The notes: generated by a model not told the origin, from the letters alone. Positions 32,834 to 45,520 are shown, numbered from the stretch's first letter. The stretch is DNA of 64,000 nt from Persicaria tinctoria (GCA_037127255.1 JBANSL010000018.1:16961175-17025174), one strand, 5' to 3'. Translations and numbers: made by a program.

Positions 32834-34024
32834 ATGGCTACCAACCAAATTGATAAAGGGAAGGGAATCCTCTCTGAGGGTTCACCGACACCCAACAAAA
32901 CCCAAACTAAAGGGAAACCTTCGGGTGACACCCATAAAAACCCCAAAACCAAAAATCCAAAACCACCCAGAAATGAGAAAGGGAAGGGGAAACTCGACCT
33001 GGACTCTTTCTTCACCCAACTGCAACAGTTCCAACCCCAATACCGCTTTCATACCGAGGCCAGGCTTTATGGTAGGGCTTTTGGTGCACCCACTGATTCT
33101 AAAAAAATGCAATCCAAACTCTCATTTGACTGGAAGGGTCTATCTGGAGATCTGCAAATTGTGGAACTGCCCAACCACTGGTTTGAGGTTAGGTTCTCTG
33201 ATCCAAATGATCTAATTTGTGTTTGGGAGGCTAGGCCTTTCCATGTATATGGCCATCTTATTATCCTTAGGCACTGGTCTGATGCCTTTGAACCCCTTAC
33301 TGAAAACACCTAAGCCATAGATATGTGGGTTAGGATCACTTCAATCCCTGAAGCCTACAAAAAGCCTGAAGCTATTGCCCTCATTATTGAGCGCAATCAA
33401 TTTGGAACTTACATAAAAACTGATCCCTCTGTTGATGCAAATGCTAGATATGCTAGGGTTTGTATCAACATTGACCTTGCTGATTCTGTCCCAAACACTA
33501 TTTTAATCCATGTTAACAAGAATGAAGTATCAGCCCATATCATTTGGTTTGAGGAGTTTCCTAAAGGGTGTGGAAACTGTGGAGGCCAAGATCATTTCTT
33601 CAACAACTATCCAAATTTCATTCCTAAACCAAAAAAGTTTAAAGTCACCATAAAGAAACCAAGCCAAAAACACACCAATCCTGAGATGCAAAATGATGAA
33701 GGGGAGTGGGCTACCATTGGAAAGAAGGGCAAGATTCTGAAACTCCCTAACCCCATTCAAGCCTTTGGCAAAAAGCTCTACCTTTCTGGTAGGGGTGATG
33801 TGGCCATAGCTTTTGAAACTCTTTCATCATCATCCAATTCCTCAAAGTATTTTACCACAGCTTTGATGAATCAAAGTATTTTACCACAGCTTATTCAACA
33901 CACCTTAGTTAACTACATGAATTCCAAACCCAATCGACACAATTGGATGGCCATTGCCTCATACCATAATGTCATTAACCTAGAGATTATCCGCCTCCAT
34001 AAAAAGGTTAAAAATGAAATTTAG
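32834..34024 (+). pseudogene. LINE ORF1 (RNA-binding, zinc knuckle)
   Basis: Likely start MATNQIDKGKGILSEGSPT at 32834, although the same frame is open from 32051. A DUF4283-like region covers KMQSKLSFDWKGLSGDLQIV and VWEARPFHVYGHLIILRHW, then a stop at 33311-33313, then MWVRITSIPEAYKKPEAIAL and a zinc knuckle CGNCGGQDHFFNNYP, whose last Cys is replaced. The frame ends at 34024, overlapping the ORF2 start by 11 bases (ATGAAATTTAG), the usual plant L1 arrangement. Confidence 0.85.
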
Positions 34025-37000
34025 TTTCTGGAATGTCAGAGGTCTAGGCAAGAGGAATATCTGGACACATATTGAAGCCACCACGAGATCAGAACATATC
34101 AAGGTCCTTGTACTAGCGGAAACGATGCTTCAAACTCCACCTGAGGAAAAATACTGGCGAAAGCCGGGATTTGACAAAATGCTCTTCATCCCGTCTAAAG
34201 GATTATCGGGGGGACTATGTCTACTATGGAAGGATTCCCAATTTCAAAACGAAACTTTTACCATAATCAACTCAACAGATAGGCTCATTCATGCGTCCTA
34301 TACGAGTAACTCTCAACCAATTACTATTGAAATTCTTTTTGTTTATGCCACCCCCCCATGAAAGAGAAAAGCCTGAATTTTGGAAAACGCTATCTGAATA
34401 TATAAACCAAATCTCAGGGCCTATTATTGTGCTAGGAGACATGAATGAAATTTTGGAACCAAGAGATAAACTAGGGGGTGTGCGTCCCTCTTCAGCAAGA
34501 TGTAGCAGACTCTGGAACATGATAGTCAGTCACAATCTAGTTGATTCCCCAACTACGGGTAATAGATTCACTTGGAGGAAAAAGGAACATGGGGAGAACA
34601 ACATCTATGAAAAACTAGACCGCGCTCTTATTAGCCACTCTTTACTACAGCAATACCCAAACCTTTACACAAAAAAACCATGCTTTTGTAAAATCTGACC
34701 ATGCACAAATCACCATTGACCTTATGGATAACCAAAGACCTAAACTACAACCTTTTAAATTTGAAATGGCGTGGACAACTAGAAAGGATTACGAAACGAT
34801 AATCCGGAATGCCTGGCGAATTAACCCTCCAGGATCTCAATTATTTAAACTAACAAAAAAACTACAAGAGGTCAAAAGAAAGAGTAAAATATGGAGCAAG
34901 GTGACATTCGGAAATATCTTTCGCCAAATTCAACAACTAGAAATGGACCTAACACACTTACAACAACAGATCTGTATTGCTTATAATCAGAATCTAGATT
35001 GTAAGATTAAACGATTAACAACTAAACATACTTCACTGCTTGCATTCCAGCAAAAATACTGGGGCCAGAGGGCAAAAAGAAAACACGTTAAATCCATAGA
35101 TGCAAATACTAAATATTTTCACAAAATTGCAACAGGACGTAGAAATAGGAACATAATTAAACAACTTCAAACTGACACAGGAATAACAATAAATAAGGAG
35201 AATGAATTGAGGGAACTAATAAAAAGCGACTTTACCTTAAGATATGCATGCTCACACAGGCCGCAAACAACAAGTAATCTTCTTAATCAACTATAAACTG
35301 AAATCTCAAATGATGATAATGAATGGCTGATTAGACCAGTAAGTAACTCAAAAATAAAAAGTGCGGTTTTCAGCCTAGCAAATGAGAAATCCCCGGGACC
35401 TGATGGGTTCCCTGCAGGTTTCTTCAAAAAATACTGGCATATTGTCGAACCTACCATAGTCAAAGCTGTGAAAAGCTTCTTCCTCAGTAGAAGAATTCTG
35501 AAACAAATAAATCACACTTTTATAGCCTTAATACCAAAAACGGACAGCCCTACGAGGACATCCCATTATAGGCCTATAAGCCTTTGCTCAACAACATATA
35601 AAATAATTTCCAAAGTTCTATCAGCTAGACTCAAAAGAGTTATCCCAAAGATCATCCACCTGCTACAAAGTGCTCTCACATCAGGAAGAGCAATCCAGGA
35701 CAACATACTAACTGCAAATGAGATTTTCCACTCCTTCTCAAAGAAAAAAGGCAGCTCGGGATGGATGGCAATCAAACTAGACATGGAAAAAGCTTTCGAT
35801 ATGGTTGATTGGGATTTTCTACTAACTACAATGAAAAAACTGGGATTCTCGCCAAGATTCACAGACTGGATTAAGGAATGCATTACCACGGTCTCCTACT
35901 CGGTACTAGTCAACAATGAGCCAACTGAACTTTTTCAACCAACTCTAGGCCTTCGACAAGGAGATCCTCAGTCCCCTTATCTATTCCTAATCATATCAGA
36001 AGTCTTAGCCCGAGGTCTGCACCAGGAATTGACCAAGCCTCGCAGCCACCTTGGGATTCAGTTAACACGGAATGGAACCAGAATTCCTTTTTTAGCCTTT
36101 GCAGATGATATAGTCATCTTTGCATCTGCTACAAAGACAGGATGCGATCAGGTCAACAACATTCTAGCAGAATACTCTTCTATCTCAGGGCAAAAAGTAA
36201 ATAGACATAAATCTCACTTCCAAACATCAGATAATGTAACAACAACCCAAAAAAACTTTATTCGCAGTGAATTACATATAAGTCATACGCCCAACCTTGG
36301 AAACTACCTGGGTTGTCCAATCATCTCAGGAAGAACAAGAAAAGAGGATTTCCAAGAATTACTACTTAACACGAAATCGCAACTACAAAAATGGAAGGCG
36401 AACTGCCTCTCCCAGATAGGAAGATGCACCCTAATTAAATCAACGCTTTCAGCAAAACCACTGCACATAATGCAATGCTATATGCTACCAAAATCCATAC
36501 ATACAGAATTAGATAAAATCAATCGAAATTTTCTTTGGAACAAAGGACCCAACCATAAGCCCTTAATAAGCTGGTTTGAAGTTTGTAAATCAAAGGAAAA
36601 TGGAGGTCTGGGACTCCGTAGCTCAGAAGACATGAACAAGGCCCTCCAATTAAAGCTTCTATGGAAACTATTTGCAGAACCTACTAACCCATGGGTTCAA
36701 ATAATCAAGGAAAAGTACCTTAAACAAGAAGAAATCCTACGTTATCGCAAAAAAGGAAACTGCTCGTGGCAGTGGACACAATTGATAAAGTTGCTTCCTC
36801 TTTTCAAGGAAGGTCTCTGCTGGTCAATTGGCAACGAATCGGCAATTAACTTTTGGACAGATACCTGGACGGGTAAAACTCCACTAGAATCCTTCATATC
36901 CAGTGATTTACAAATTGATAAATCAACTAAAGTAAACCACTATATACAAAGTAACAAAACATGGGACCAAGGAAAATTAAGCACACTCCAAAATATACTG

Positions 37001-38151
37001 CCACGAGAAGTTATAGATACAATATCAATGGCACCAATACCGCAAAATATACACACTGACAGACTGTACTGGAAATGGAGTAAAAATGGATGGTTTTCAA
37101 CCAAGTTTGCCATCGATATGATTCATAATCTAAAAGCACATAAATCTATGGACTTCCGATGGGTATGGGAACTTGACATGCCACCTAAAATAAAATCCTT
37201 CATATGGAAGATCCTCAGAAATGGGGTGCCCACCTCGGTCAGGCTAGCATCCCGCAGACTAGGAATACCAACGAACTGCCCGAACTGTGACTCTTGTCAT
37301 GAAGACCTTTACCACCTTCTTTGGGGATGTAATATAACGAAGGATACATTACTATCAAAAGACCCGAATATATTCATAAAGATCCATGATTGCTTTGAAG
37401 AGGACAAGGCGATAAAGGACATAATAATATATATATAAGGGAAAAAATTGGAACCAAAAACTTCATTAATCTGGCCTTTGATTGGTGGGGAATTTGGTAC
37501 TACAGAAACAAAGCATTATTCGATCACATCACGCCTGATGTGAGACGAATAGTGTCCTTCATTACGGAGCAAAAATTCATCTGGAATACAGCCAAAATTG
37601 AAAAGGACTCAACATCCACCAACGTAAACAAACAAAAGGAAAGACCGAAACCAAACTGCAAAAGACGGAGAACAAAATGGGAAGCTCCGCCCATGGATAT
37701 TTACAAACTGAACTTTGATGGAGCCCTATTACCAGATTGTAATGGCTCTTATGGATTCATCATTCGGGACACTAGAGGAAGGCCTATCTGTGGAGGTTCT
37801 GGCCCCTCTCCTTTCCCCTCTGTATGTGGGTGTGAAAGCCTTGGACTCTGAAAGGGTCTTCTAGCGGCAAAAGACCTGAATATAACTAAACTAGTAATAG
37901 AAGGGGACAATATCACCATCATCAAATGTCTGAAAGGTTTGGGAAAGCCCACTGGAGACTGTGAAATGATTGTCTCTGACAGTCTAGTCTTGCTGGGCTT
38001 TCTCAGTTCGGTTGAGATTCGTCACGTCTATAGGGAAGCAAACATGGTAGCTGATAGATTAGCTCATATCAATCTCGCTTTCCAAGGGACTCTCTTACCT
38101 GACGACTCTCTTTTGCATAGTTACATCCGCAAGGATGCTCTTGGCGGATAG
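34014..38151 (+). pseudogene. LINE ORF2: endonuclease, RT, zf-RVT, RNase H
   Basis: Starts MKFSFWNVRGLGKRNIW, an APE-type endonuclease (SFWNVRGLG; PIIVLGDMNEIL; later SDHAQI). Frameshifts fall near 34355 and 34690, stops at 35294-35296, 37436-37438 and about 37850. RT spans about 35380-36180, with SPGPDGFPAGFF, TSGRAIQDNIL, GLRQGDPQSPYLF and the catalytic FAFADDIVIF. zf-RVT includes LYWKWSKNGWFSTKFA and CPNCDSCHEDLYHLLWGC. The RNase H domain reads YKLNFDGALLPD, IEGDNITIIK and VYREANMVADRLAH, ending YIRKDALGG. All catalytic motifs are legible but the frame is broken at least five times. Confidence 0.93.
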
Positions 38152-38224
38152 AACTCAGTTCTATAGCTAAATTTTTTCCGTTTCAAAAAAAAAAAACAAA
38201 AAAAAAAAACAAATAGGATAAATA

Positions 38225-39180
38225 CTTCTTAATTAGCATATTTTTAAGATCTTTTCATTTCAAGAGCAAGAGCTCGAACTCGAAACCACTTATAATAAGT
38301 CCCTTATATTTTCGTATTTCCTGGAATTTCAATACATTTCCTTATCTATGTTCAATTATAAGTCGTAAAATGTTCTTCTTTCCACACTAGTACCTTAATC
38401 AATTGAAAAAATATTGACTTTTTCCATATCTTTAAATGCAAATTTATTTTGAGACATTTGACATATTAACTACTCCATTACTTTTAATGTCTTTTATAAA
38501 CTACCCACTATAAGTGAAAAAATATAGAATGCCATCTGTTTTTACAAAAATGTTAAATGTATTTCTAAAATTGGAAAAATTCATTTCCAATCCCGTACAT
38601 TTAGCAAAATTATATACAAATCCTTCGTATTTTTTTTCCATCAAAGTCCTTTAACTTTTTGTAATATATGTATTAAATAGGTCCTTGATTATTACACCAT
38701 TTGAAACACATTATTTGACTCTTTGACCAATTACACATTTTTTTTTTCTAAGATAGAACAAAATAAAATAAAAAAATAATTAAAGTTTTATGTAAAAAAA
38801 TAAATAGGTTACTGATATAAGAGAAGAATTTGGAAGGTGGTTATTATACGTACGGTCAATTTTTCACCAAATGTATGGCCATTCAACAACTTTCGATTTT
38901 TTTTTTGCCTGAAAACAACTTATCAATACCGATTTCTCATGTCGACAAATTATTTTTAGGCAAAATAAAATTATCAACACCAAAAAGCGGTGAAACTATC
39001 TTTCACTTGACGATATACAACCATGTATATATGAAGAGTTTATTCAGAGCATTAATAGAATATCTTATAAACAAAACACAATAAAATAAAATAGATTAAC
39101 AAAATTATAAACTTTGGTCATTAAAATATTTAAAGTATCAAATATTGTATTGGAAAGTTTTGAGTCCAAATAGTTAAATA
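38225..39180. other. AT-rich intergenic DNA
   Basis: No gene, RNA or repeat structure was recognised; an 84-codon frame at 38830-39084 has no motif. Confidence 0.4.
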
Positions 39181-39414
39181 CTACATCCATTCCAAAATAG
39201 ATGAGTTTTTAAATGATAGTTTTTGTTTCAAAATGGGTGGTTTTTTTACGTTTATAGGTAGGAGATTGTCATGATCTGTGTGTTAGTGTGTTACTGACTT
39301 TTAATAGATTTTGATTGCTTAAAATGTGTGGTGAGTATTAAAATAATAAAGTGAAGTGTTTTATTAAGATTTGTGCGAATGGTTAAAAGTCTATGTATTT
39401 TGAAACAAAGGGAG
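39181..39414. mobile_element. Stowaway-like MITE
   Basis: Left end CTACATCCATTCCAAAATAG and right end, reverse-complemented, CTCCCTTTGTTTCAAAATAC form imperfect inverted repeats flanked by TA on both sides (39179-39180 and 39415-39416). This matches Tc1/mariner-type Stowaway MITEs (CTCCCTCCGTT.. ends, TA duplication). No coding capacity. Confidence 0.75.
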
Positions 39415-39519
39415 TATTACGTTACGAAAGGAAAAAAAGAGTTTTTTTTTCCCTGATCATTGGGAAAAAAAACTACAAGTTTTTTTATTCTAATGATACA
39501 AGGAAAGGATTTGGGCGGT

Positions 39520-39680
39520 GTCAGACTCTGCTGATCCACCATCCAAGAGTGTCCTTTTGGACGAGAGCTTGAAGCTCGAAATGATGCAAGGGCGAGTCGT
39601 CATCGAGTTGATCATGCCGAAGATGAGTCACCTTGTCCAAGACCTGATAAAGCTCTCTGAAGACATGTAGACATGAGGAT
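39520..39680 (-). pseudogene. LINE 3' tail fragment (RNase H end)
   Basis: The minus strand reads HVFRELYQVLDKVTHLRHDQL, then DDDSPLHHFELQALVQKDTLGWWISRV and a stop, matching the end of plant LINE RNase H domains and the ends of the other LINEs here (KDALGWW). Only about 50 residues remain; the gypsy LTR follows immediately upstream on the element's strand. Confidence 0.75.
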
Positions 39681-39975
39681 GTTGTGATCAATTGTAATTG
39701 GTTCAAGCTTGGGATCCAAGGTGTTGTAAGGAGAGTGAACCACACCAATGGGTCTATAAATAGATCCCAAGAGGAACAATTTGGGTTGTTGAAGAAAATA
39801 ACCAATTTACTCTCAATCTCTCTTCTATCTCTCCTCCACCTTCATCTGTAATTCTCTGATTGTTCTTCCTCATTCTCTATCTCAGCTATCTCTTCATCAA
39901 TTCCTCATCCCTTGTTCTCCAGTCGGTTAGCTCTTCTCCTAACCGAGTGTACAGTTGTGATCCAGGGTCACAACA
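39681..39975 (+). repeat. 5' LTR of the truncated gypsy element
   Basis: Approximately 295 bp from TGTTGTGATC to CACAACA before the degenerate primer-binding site. The left edge is placed where LINE homology ends; there is no partner LTR to confirm it. Confidence 0.5.
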
Positions 39976-40021
39976 AGTTAATATCAGATTCAGTGTTGTC
40001 GATCAGTGTGTGGTGGTAGCC

Positions 40022-41251
40022 ATGGCAGACGGGACGCGCTCCAAGACATTTGAGTCTCAATTTCAAGACCTCAAAGAGGACACTCGGGCGATCTTGGCGG
40101 CAACGGCCAAATTCATGGAGGATTCTCAGCGCCGACAGCTAGATCAGGACAATTTGCTTGAGGAGTTCAAGAAAGCAACGGAACAGCTAACTGAGTATAT
40201 CCGAAACCCGCCAAGCCGTGATCGGATTCCAGAGGAGCCTGATCCAGGAGGACGACAATCTGCGACATGAAGCCGTCAGTCTCTAATGGGAGCAGGTCCT
40301 CCCGAACGTGAAATTCCAAGTGCAAGAAGGTTCAGCGGCAACAATGGCGGATCAAGCAGTAATTCCAGTGATTGGCCTATGGACAGCAATAGGGGAATCC
40401 AATTGCCTAAGCTTGATTTCCCAACCTTCGACGACAAGAAACCAAGGCATTGGATCCGCAAGTGCGAAAAATACTTCAACATTTTCGCGATTGTCGACGA
40501 TCAGAAATTTGAGATCACTGTTATGTATCTCAATGACAAGGCGGATACGTGGCTTCAGGGATATGCGATGCAGAAGCCAGTAATTTCTTGGAGTGGATTC
40601 TGTGAAGATCTTTGTATTCGATTTGGCGATCGTCGTGAATCTGAGATAGTGGCCGAGTTCAATAAGCTGGAGCAAACTGATGATTTGGAGGCATACAATG
40701 AAAATTTTGAAGATTTACGGGCAAGCATGTTATCCTTCAATGGGCATCTGTCTGAATCTTATTTCGTCTCCAGTTATATTAGTGGTCTAAAGGAAGAAAT
40801 CCGGTCATTGGTGTCGCTCGGACGACCGGAAACTATGGCAGCAGTGTTGGAGCAAGCAAGACTCCACAATAAAGCAGTTCAAGCACTCATTCGAGTCACC
40901 AAGAATCCTTGGAAGCAATCCAATTCACCGGGATCCTTCTTTTCAAGTCGCAGTGTTGGTTGGTCCAAGGACGTGGGGACCAAGAACGAGACAAAGACAG
41001 CTGTCAGTGGTCCGAGAGCTGCTACGACGTCAACCGGTTCTGAAGTGAGCACAGGCAGGTCAGTAGAGTCTAAGAAGGGTCTTTGTTATAAGTGTGGTGA
41101 TAAATTCTTCTTTGTACACAAGTGCAAAACCCAATCCTTGTTTAGTTTGATTGCACATGAAGTGCAAGAACCTGCTGGAATGGATGATTCAAATAACTCT
41201 CATCGGAGCCTCGTAAGAAGAAAGCACAGAAGCATCGAAATACCCAGCTAG
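40022..41251 (+). pseudogene. Gypsy gag (one early stop)
   Basis: Starts MADGTRSKTFESQFQDLKED. A stop at about 40268 is followed in the same frame by MGAGPPEREIPSARRF; the core DDKKPRHWIRKCEKYFNIFA, DKADTWLQGYAMQ, FNKLEQTDDLEAYNENFEDL and SYFVSSYISGLKEEIRSLV is intact, with a knuckle-like CYKCGDKFFFVHKC. The frame is 321 codons after the stop. Sequence is close to the gag at 19757-20986. Confidence 0.88.
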
Positions 41252-42443
41252 TTATGGTTTTTATATCTAGAGAAAGATTATATTGAGATCAAATTTCATT
41301 TCATTGTTAAAGGACTTTTAAGTTTTAACTGATCCAAGAAAAAGTTTAGGGCCTCATTTTATACCTTTTCCAAAGTTTAGGAACTCTATTAGTAAATAAA
41401 AAAATGTTCAATACGTATATAGCGTTACCTTCTCTGCTCCGTAAGATTGAAGGATTGATTTAGATTACCTTTTTTTTTTATTAAGAACACAATAGATTAG
41501 CAGTAGGAACTAGGAAGAGACATTGATGATATAGGAAAACATAGGGGATCTGGAGTCTGAACTTTGGAGTTTGGAGCAACACGTACGGGGTGGGTTAATT
41601 AAAGACTTAATTGGAGTAATTAAACTCTTAATCCCTAATTAAAGGTTTGTCGGTCAATGGTCAGAACCATGCCCATCGACAACCCGAAGATTCTCCTTCG
41701 CCAGTCTCAACCTGGGCTAGCTGGCAGCGCGTGCTCTTACGCTCCTACCATTGTTATTTTATTAATCGCAAATTTTAATTAATTAATTAATTGTAATATT
41801 GGTGTTTTTTTTATTTATAATTTTGACAGAAACCTTTCACCTTAAATTATGGAATAGAACTTTCTTTGTCAGCTACTCTGCTTCGTTGTAACTGACAATT
41901 TAATATATATATATTGTATATTGTACAGTATCTAATTATGTGCACATTCATAATTAAACTTATGTCCGAACATTTTATCACCATGCATTTTTTTAATACT
42001 CCTTTTCCCTAATTAAAAAAATACTATAGCTTTTGTTCAACATAAATGTCATTTTTAATATTTAATTTGGTATTTACTTTACCTAATTTCTATTATAAAT
42101 AACACTCATTTATTTCAAAAAAATATGTCATTTATTATTTAGGCACATTTTTTAGGACAATAAAAAAATTTAGTGTAACATATCCATTTTTTATTAAAAA
42201 AATTTAACAATATCATATTTATAAATAGTAACTTTGAATTTCTTTAAAAAAATTATTAAAAAAATAGATATTTTATATTTTTTATCATCGAAAAAAAAAC
42301 ATGTATAAATAGTAAACAAACTGTTTTGCCAAACGGAGAGAGTAATAAATAAATTTACTAATCTAGTTAAAAAAATACTTTAAAATGTTAAAATAAAATT
42401 TTTCATTAGTGAATGCTGTATAAGCTAGGTTTGGTGTATAAGC
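41252..42443. other. Intergenic DNA with a possible Stowaway-like MITE
   Basis: No gene was recognised. 41997-42346 starts TACTCCTTTTCCCTAATTAA and ends CCAAACGGAGAGAGTA, weakly matching Stowaway-type ends. A GC-richer patch at about 41650-41750 has no assignment. GTATAAGC occurs at 42418-42425 and again at 42436-42443 directly before element C4. Confidence 0.4.
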
Positions 42444-43196
42444 TAGGGGTGGGCGCGGGACGGGACGGGACGGGATGGGGGTCGTCCCGCATCCCGCGCG
42501 GGATGCGGGACGGGATTCACTATTTTTGCGGGACGGGATTCACTATTTTTTTTTCAATCCCGCGCGGGCCTTATCCTTCATGGGACCGGACCGGACCGGA
42601 CCGGACCGGACCGGGACGGGACGGGCCCTGTCCCTCAAATAAAAAGCATTATAAAAAATCTAAAATTCTTATATATTTTGCGGTTTTAAAAGGCGTAACA
42701 TATATTTATATATATATATATATATAGATTTATAATATTTTTTTAATATTTTACGATTTTTCTTACATATATACACTAGACACATTATATATAATTACAC
42801 ACAATATAAAAAAAAATACAATGTGTATATATACACACACTGTCGTAGTGTTGTTGTATAACCCAGTACACAGTATATACATGTATATACACTGTAAATT
42901 GTAACACTGCTTAATTGCTTGTAAGTGTACAGTATATATATGTATACTACGTATAATGCATACAGTATATCTATATATATACACGGTATATGTATATAAA
43001 CAATATATATTTGTATATTTATAATATATATATATATATTTACAAATAAATATAGGTGTATTTATATAAATAAATAAATATATGCGGGACGGGATTTGCG
43101 GGATACGGAATCCTCGTCCCGCGTCCTGTCCCGCATAATTTTTGCGGGACGGGATTCATTATTTTTTTTCCAAATCCCACCGGGATCGGGACGATT
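42444..43196 (+). mobile_element. Truncated relative of the hAT-like family, C4
   Basis: Begins TAGGGGTGGGCGCGGGACGGGACGGG, the same terminus as C1-C3 with one change, and is followed by GGGACGGGAT words and a (CCGGA)n run (about 42586-42615). A TA/TATAC-rich core and a second GGGAC-rich block (43084-43196) follow. No right terminus (GTGCCCACCCCTA) and no partner for the left-flank GTATAAGC were found, so the right end is lost. It lacks the open frame of C1-C3; its core is different. Confidence 0.75.
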
Positions 43197-45309
43197 TAGG
43201 AATAAAATTTGGTGGTTTATCAAAAAATAAATAAAATTTGTGGATAATTTTGCGTTTGATACGTTTAAAAAGAAAAAGGAAAAAGAAAAGACGTAGTACA
43301 AATCCCGAGGAGCGGGTAGAGGGGGTAGAAGCATCGTTCACGTGTGACGGGGTTGAAAGAAGGCATCCCCGGTGTTACGGCGTTTCGATGGGCGCGCGCT
43401 CCCGTTATCGTCGTTCGCGGGTCACCCGCTCCGCGCTCTTAATTCCGTAATTTGACGTTCAACACAAACATTGCCGATTTTTACGTTACCATCAATGAAT
43501 CACTTAATTGAATCTCACTAACTGCCACCTTCCCCTAATTAACACTTTGCAGCTACTGTCCCGCTTCCATGGATTTCATCTCTCTCCTTTTAATCTGTCT
43601 GCAAGTTGATCTTTTTAATCTTTTTCTCTCTTTTTGTTGAATTGGTGGAGCTCCAATCAACGAGTCTAGTTTTTTTCGACTAAATTCGAGTTTAAATTGA
43701 ACCTTAAAATGTACTTATATTTGACTCGTTAATAAATGAACGATATTGAGCCGAACTTTTACTGAGCTCAACCCAAATTGAATTCGAATTATTCGGCTCA
43801 TATAGCAGCAATCTAATGAAGAATTGTAATGTTTTTCACAATAAGAAAATGTTTTGGTAGTAGTTTCAATGGATGTAGTCAAATCTCATCCTGATAGCTA
43901 GTTTTACAAGTATTTGATTGTATTATTTTGGATGAGAAGTTTAAAATGCCAAATGATCGAAGACCAATCAAATAGCCAATATTGTCAACTCTGCAATCTG
44001 TTAGCTTCTCTGAAAGTATGATCGAGTGACGTGCACCTCCTCGAACTCACGGAGACAATCAAGGATGTCTACACTTCTAGATACCTTTAACGAACTGGTG
44101 CTTAGATCGAGCTTCTTTGCCTTCAATGGAAATCTTTGAAATCCCCCAACAAATTTTTCTACATTCATGTTATTGATTTATTAGAGTTTATAGCCAATTA
44201 AAAGATATGAACAAATATTATTTTTATTTTTTGAAAAAAATGAGATAGGGAGTTAAGATCTCAACAAATAAGACTTAATAAAAAATAAAGATAAAATTAG
44301 ATTAATTCACATTACTTACAAGAATCCACATAGACTCTTCCAAGATTATATAAGAGGATTCAAGTTTGATTTTAAATGGAACACCTTAAAAATCAATGAG
44401 ATAGTGTTCTATATACCACCACTAATTTTGATTAAAAAATAATTTAAATAATATAAATAAATTTACAGTCACATTTTATGTGAAAAATTGCAAGTTTCAA
44501 CTAAAAATATTTGACTGGAATTGTAGATGTTTTCTTGTCTGATTTAGGTTATAGATGTCATCAAGAAAATTGAATTGACCTATATATTGGATTAGTGGAC
44601 TACTCTTTCTAAAAATTTACCTAATTTTCATGTCCATATCATTACAATAGCTATTAGGAGAATGAGTCAAATTTCACAAGTATCGGTCTTATGATTTTAT
44701 AAAAAAATATATATATAAATATAAGTATTCAACTTATGACAAGATATAATATTGGGTTTATTTGATAATTTCAAAAATATGGAGCTAGATCCGAGAATAT
44801 GTTTGATGAAAAGGCTAAGCCAGGCCAGGGTCAACCCTAACCTAAATGCTACCAAACCTTTTTTGTCTAGTGACATTAAAAATTAAAAATCTGATTATAA
44901 TTTCTTATACACATTTCCCTTTTATTTAATTTCTTAGTTAATTTATATAATGTTTATTTAAATAATAAGTGCAAAGAGAACAGAAGCTTCAAAACAATAT
45001 GAAAATGTTGGACATTGCCATCATGTGGTGGGCTGTCATGGTCAATGACATCTGTTGTTAACTTGTTATTGTCTTCTTCATTAATTCAATAATCAATATA
45101 TATTTATTATAAGAATTTTTCTTTTATTTTATCTGTGGTGGTCAGGGTACAATATACTTATATATATTTGATAAAACCTTTAAGAATTAGGTTAAATATC
45201 TGAAGCGTGTACTATGTTGTTGTTTATCTAGGAGATTTAAGTGTGTTTATAATGCTTGAAAAATACTAATTAAAGGTTTTTTTTTTCTCCTTTCATTCTC
45301 GCCAAGATA
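43197..45309. other. Intergenic DNA
   Basis: No gene was recognised. 43320-43450 is GC-rich and open but has no motif. 43650-43800 contains GAGTTTAAATTGAACCTTAA and TTGACTCGTTAATAAATGAA type words shared with other AT-rich segments of the window. Around 44750-44865 there is a weak TTTGGTAGCATT-type motif pair. Confidence 0.35.
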
Positions 45310-45520
45310 TAATAAAACTCATATACAAAATTTAATTTTGCCTGTGTTGTAAGTGCAAATATCCGCACCATAGATGTTGAAGAAGATTGAGTTCCATTGG
45401 TCAGATACAATCCTGCGAAATTGACAAAGAACGAGGTCGTGGCGGGGCTTGTCTCCCTTGGAGGACCCTCCGACGCTCAAGTCAGTCATCATCAATCTAA
45501 GAACTTCCATCTCGTATTTA
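45310..45520 (-). repeat. Possible LTR fragment
   Basis: The minus strand contains CTGACTTGAGCGTCGGAGGG, a phrase that I recall as frequent in LTRs of plant retrotransposons, followed by a GC-rich stretch unlike the AT-rich flanks. No partner or boundaries were found; the call is tentative. Confidence 0.35.

Larger units (their letters stand above)
32082..38210 (+). mobile_element. Nearly full-length L1-type LINE with 14-bp TSD
   Basis: The target duplication AAATAGGATAAATA occurs at 32068-32081 and 38211-38224. The element ends in an A-rich tail (about 38184-38210). It encodes ORF1 (gag-like, zinc knuckle) and ORF2 (endonuclease, RT, zf-RVT, RNase H), 6129 bp in all. Stops and frameshifts are present in both frames, yet the target duplication is still perfect. 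Confidence 0.95.
39681..41251 (+). mobile_element. Truncated Ty3/gypsy element (LTR and gag only)
   Basis: A 5' LTR with TATA-like CTATAAATAG (near 39752) and a pyrimidine-rich leader is followed by a weak primer-binding site (TTAATATCAGATTC near 39979) and a gag frame. The element stops after gag; no protease, RT or 3' LTR follows. It belongs to the same lineage as the gypsy at 19420. Confidence 0.75.

Noticed and set aside
43238..43450. Basic 70-codon frame with RLKRKRKKKRRS
   Set aside because: A-rich low-complexity start and no family match; likely chance.
44749..44865. Another GGTTTGGTA-ended MITE
   Set aside because: Only one end is convincing; the other diverges and no duplication was found.
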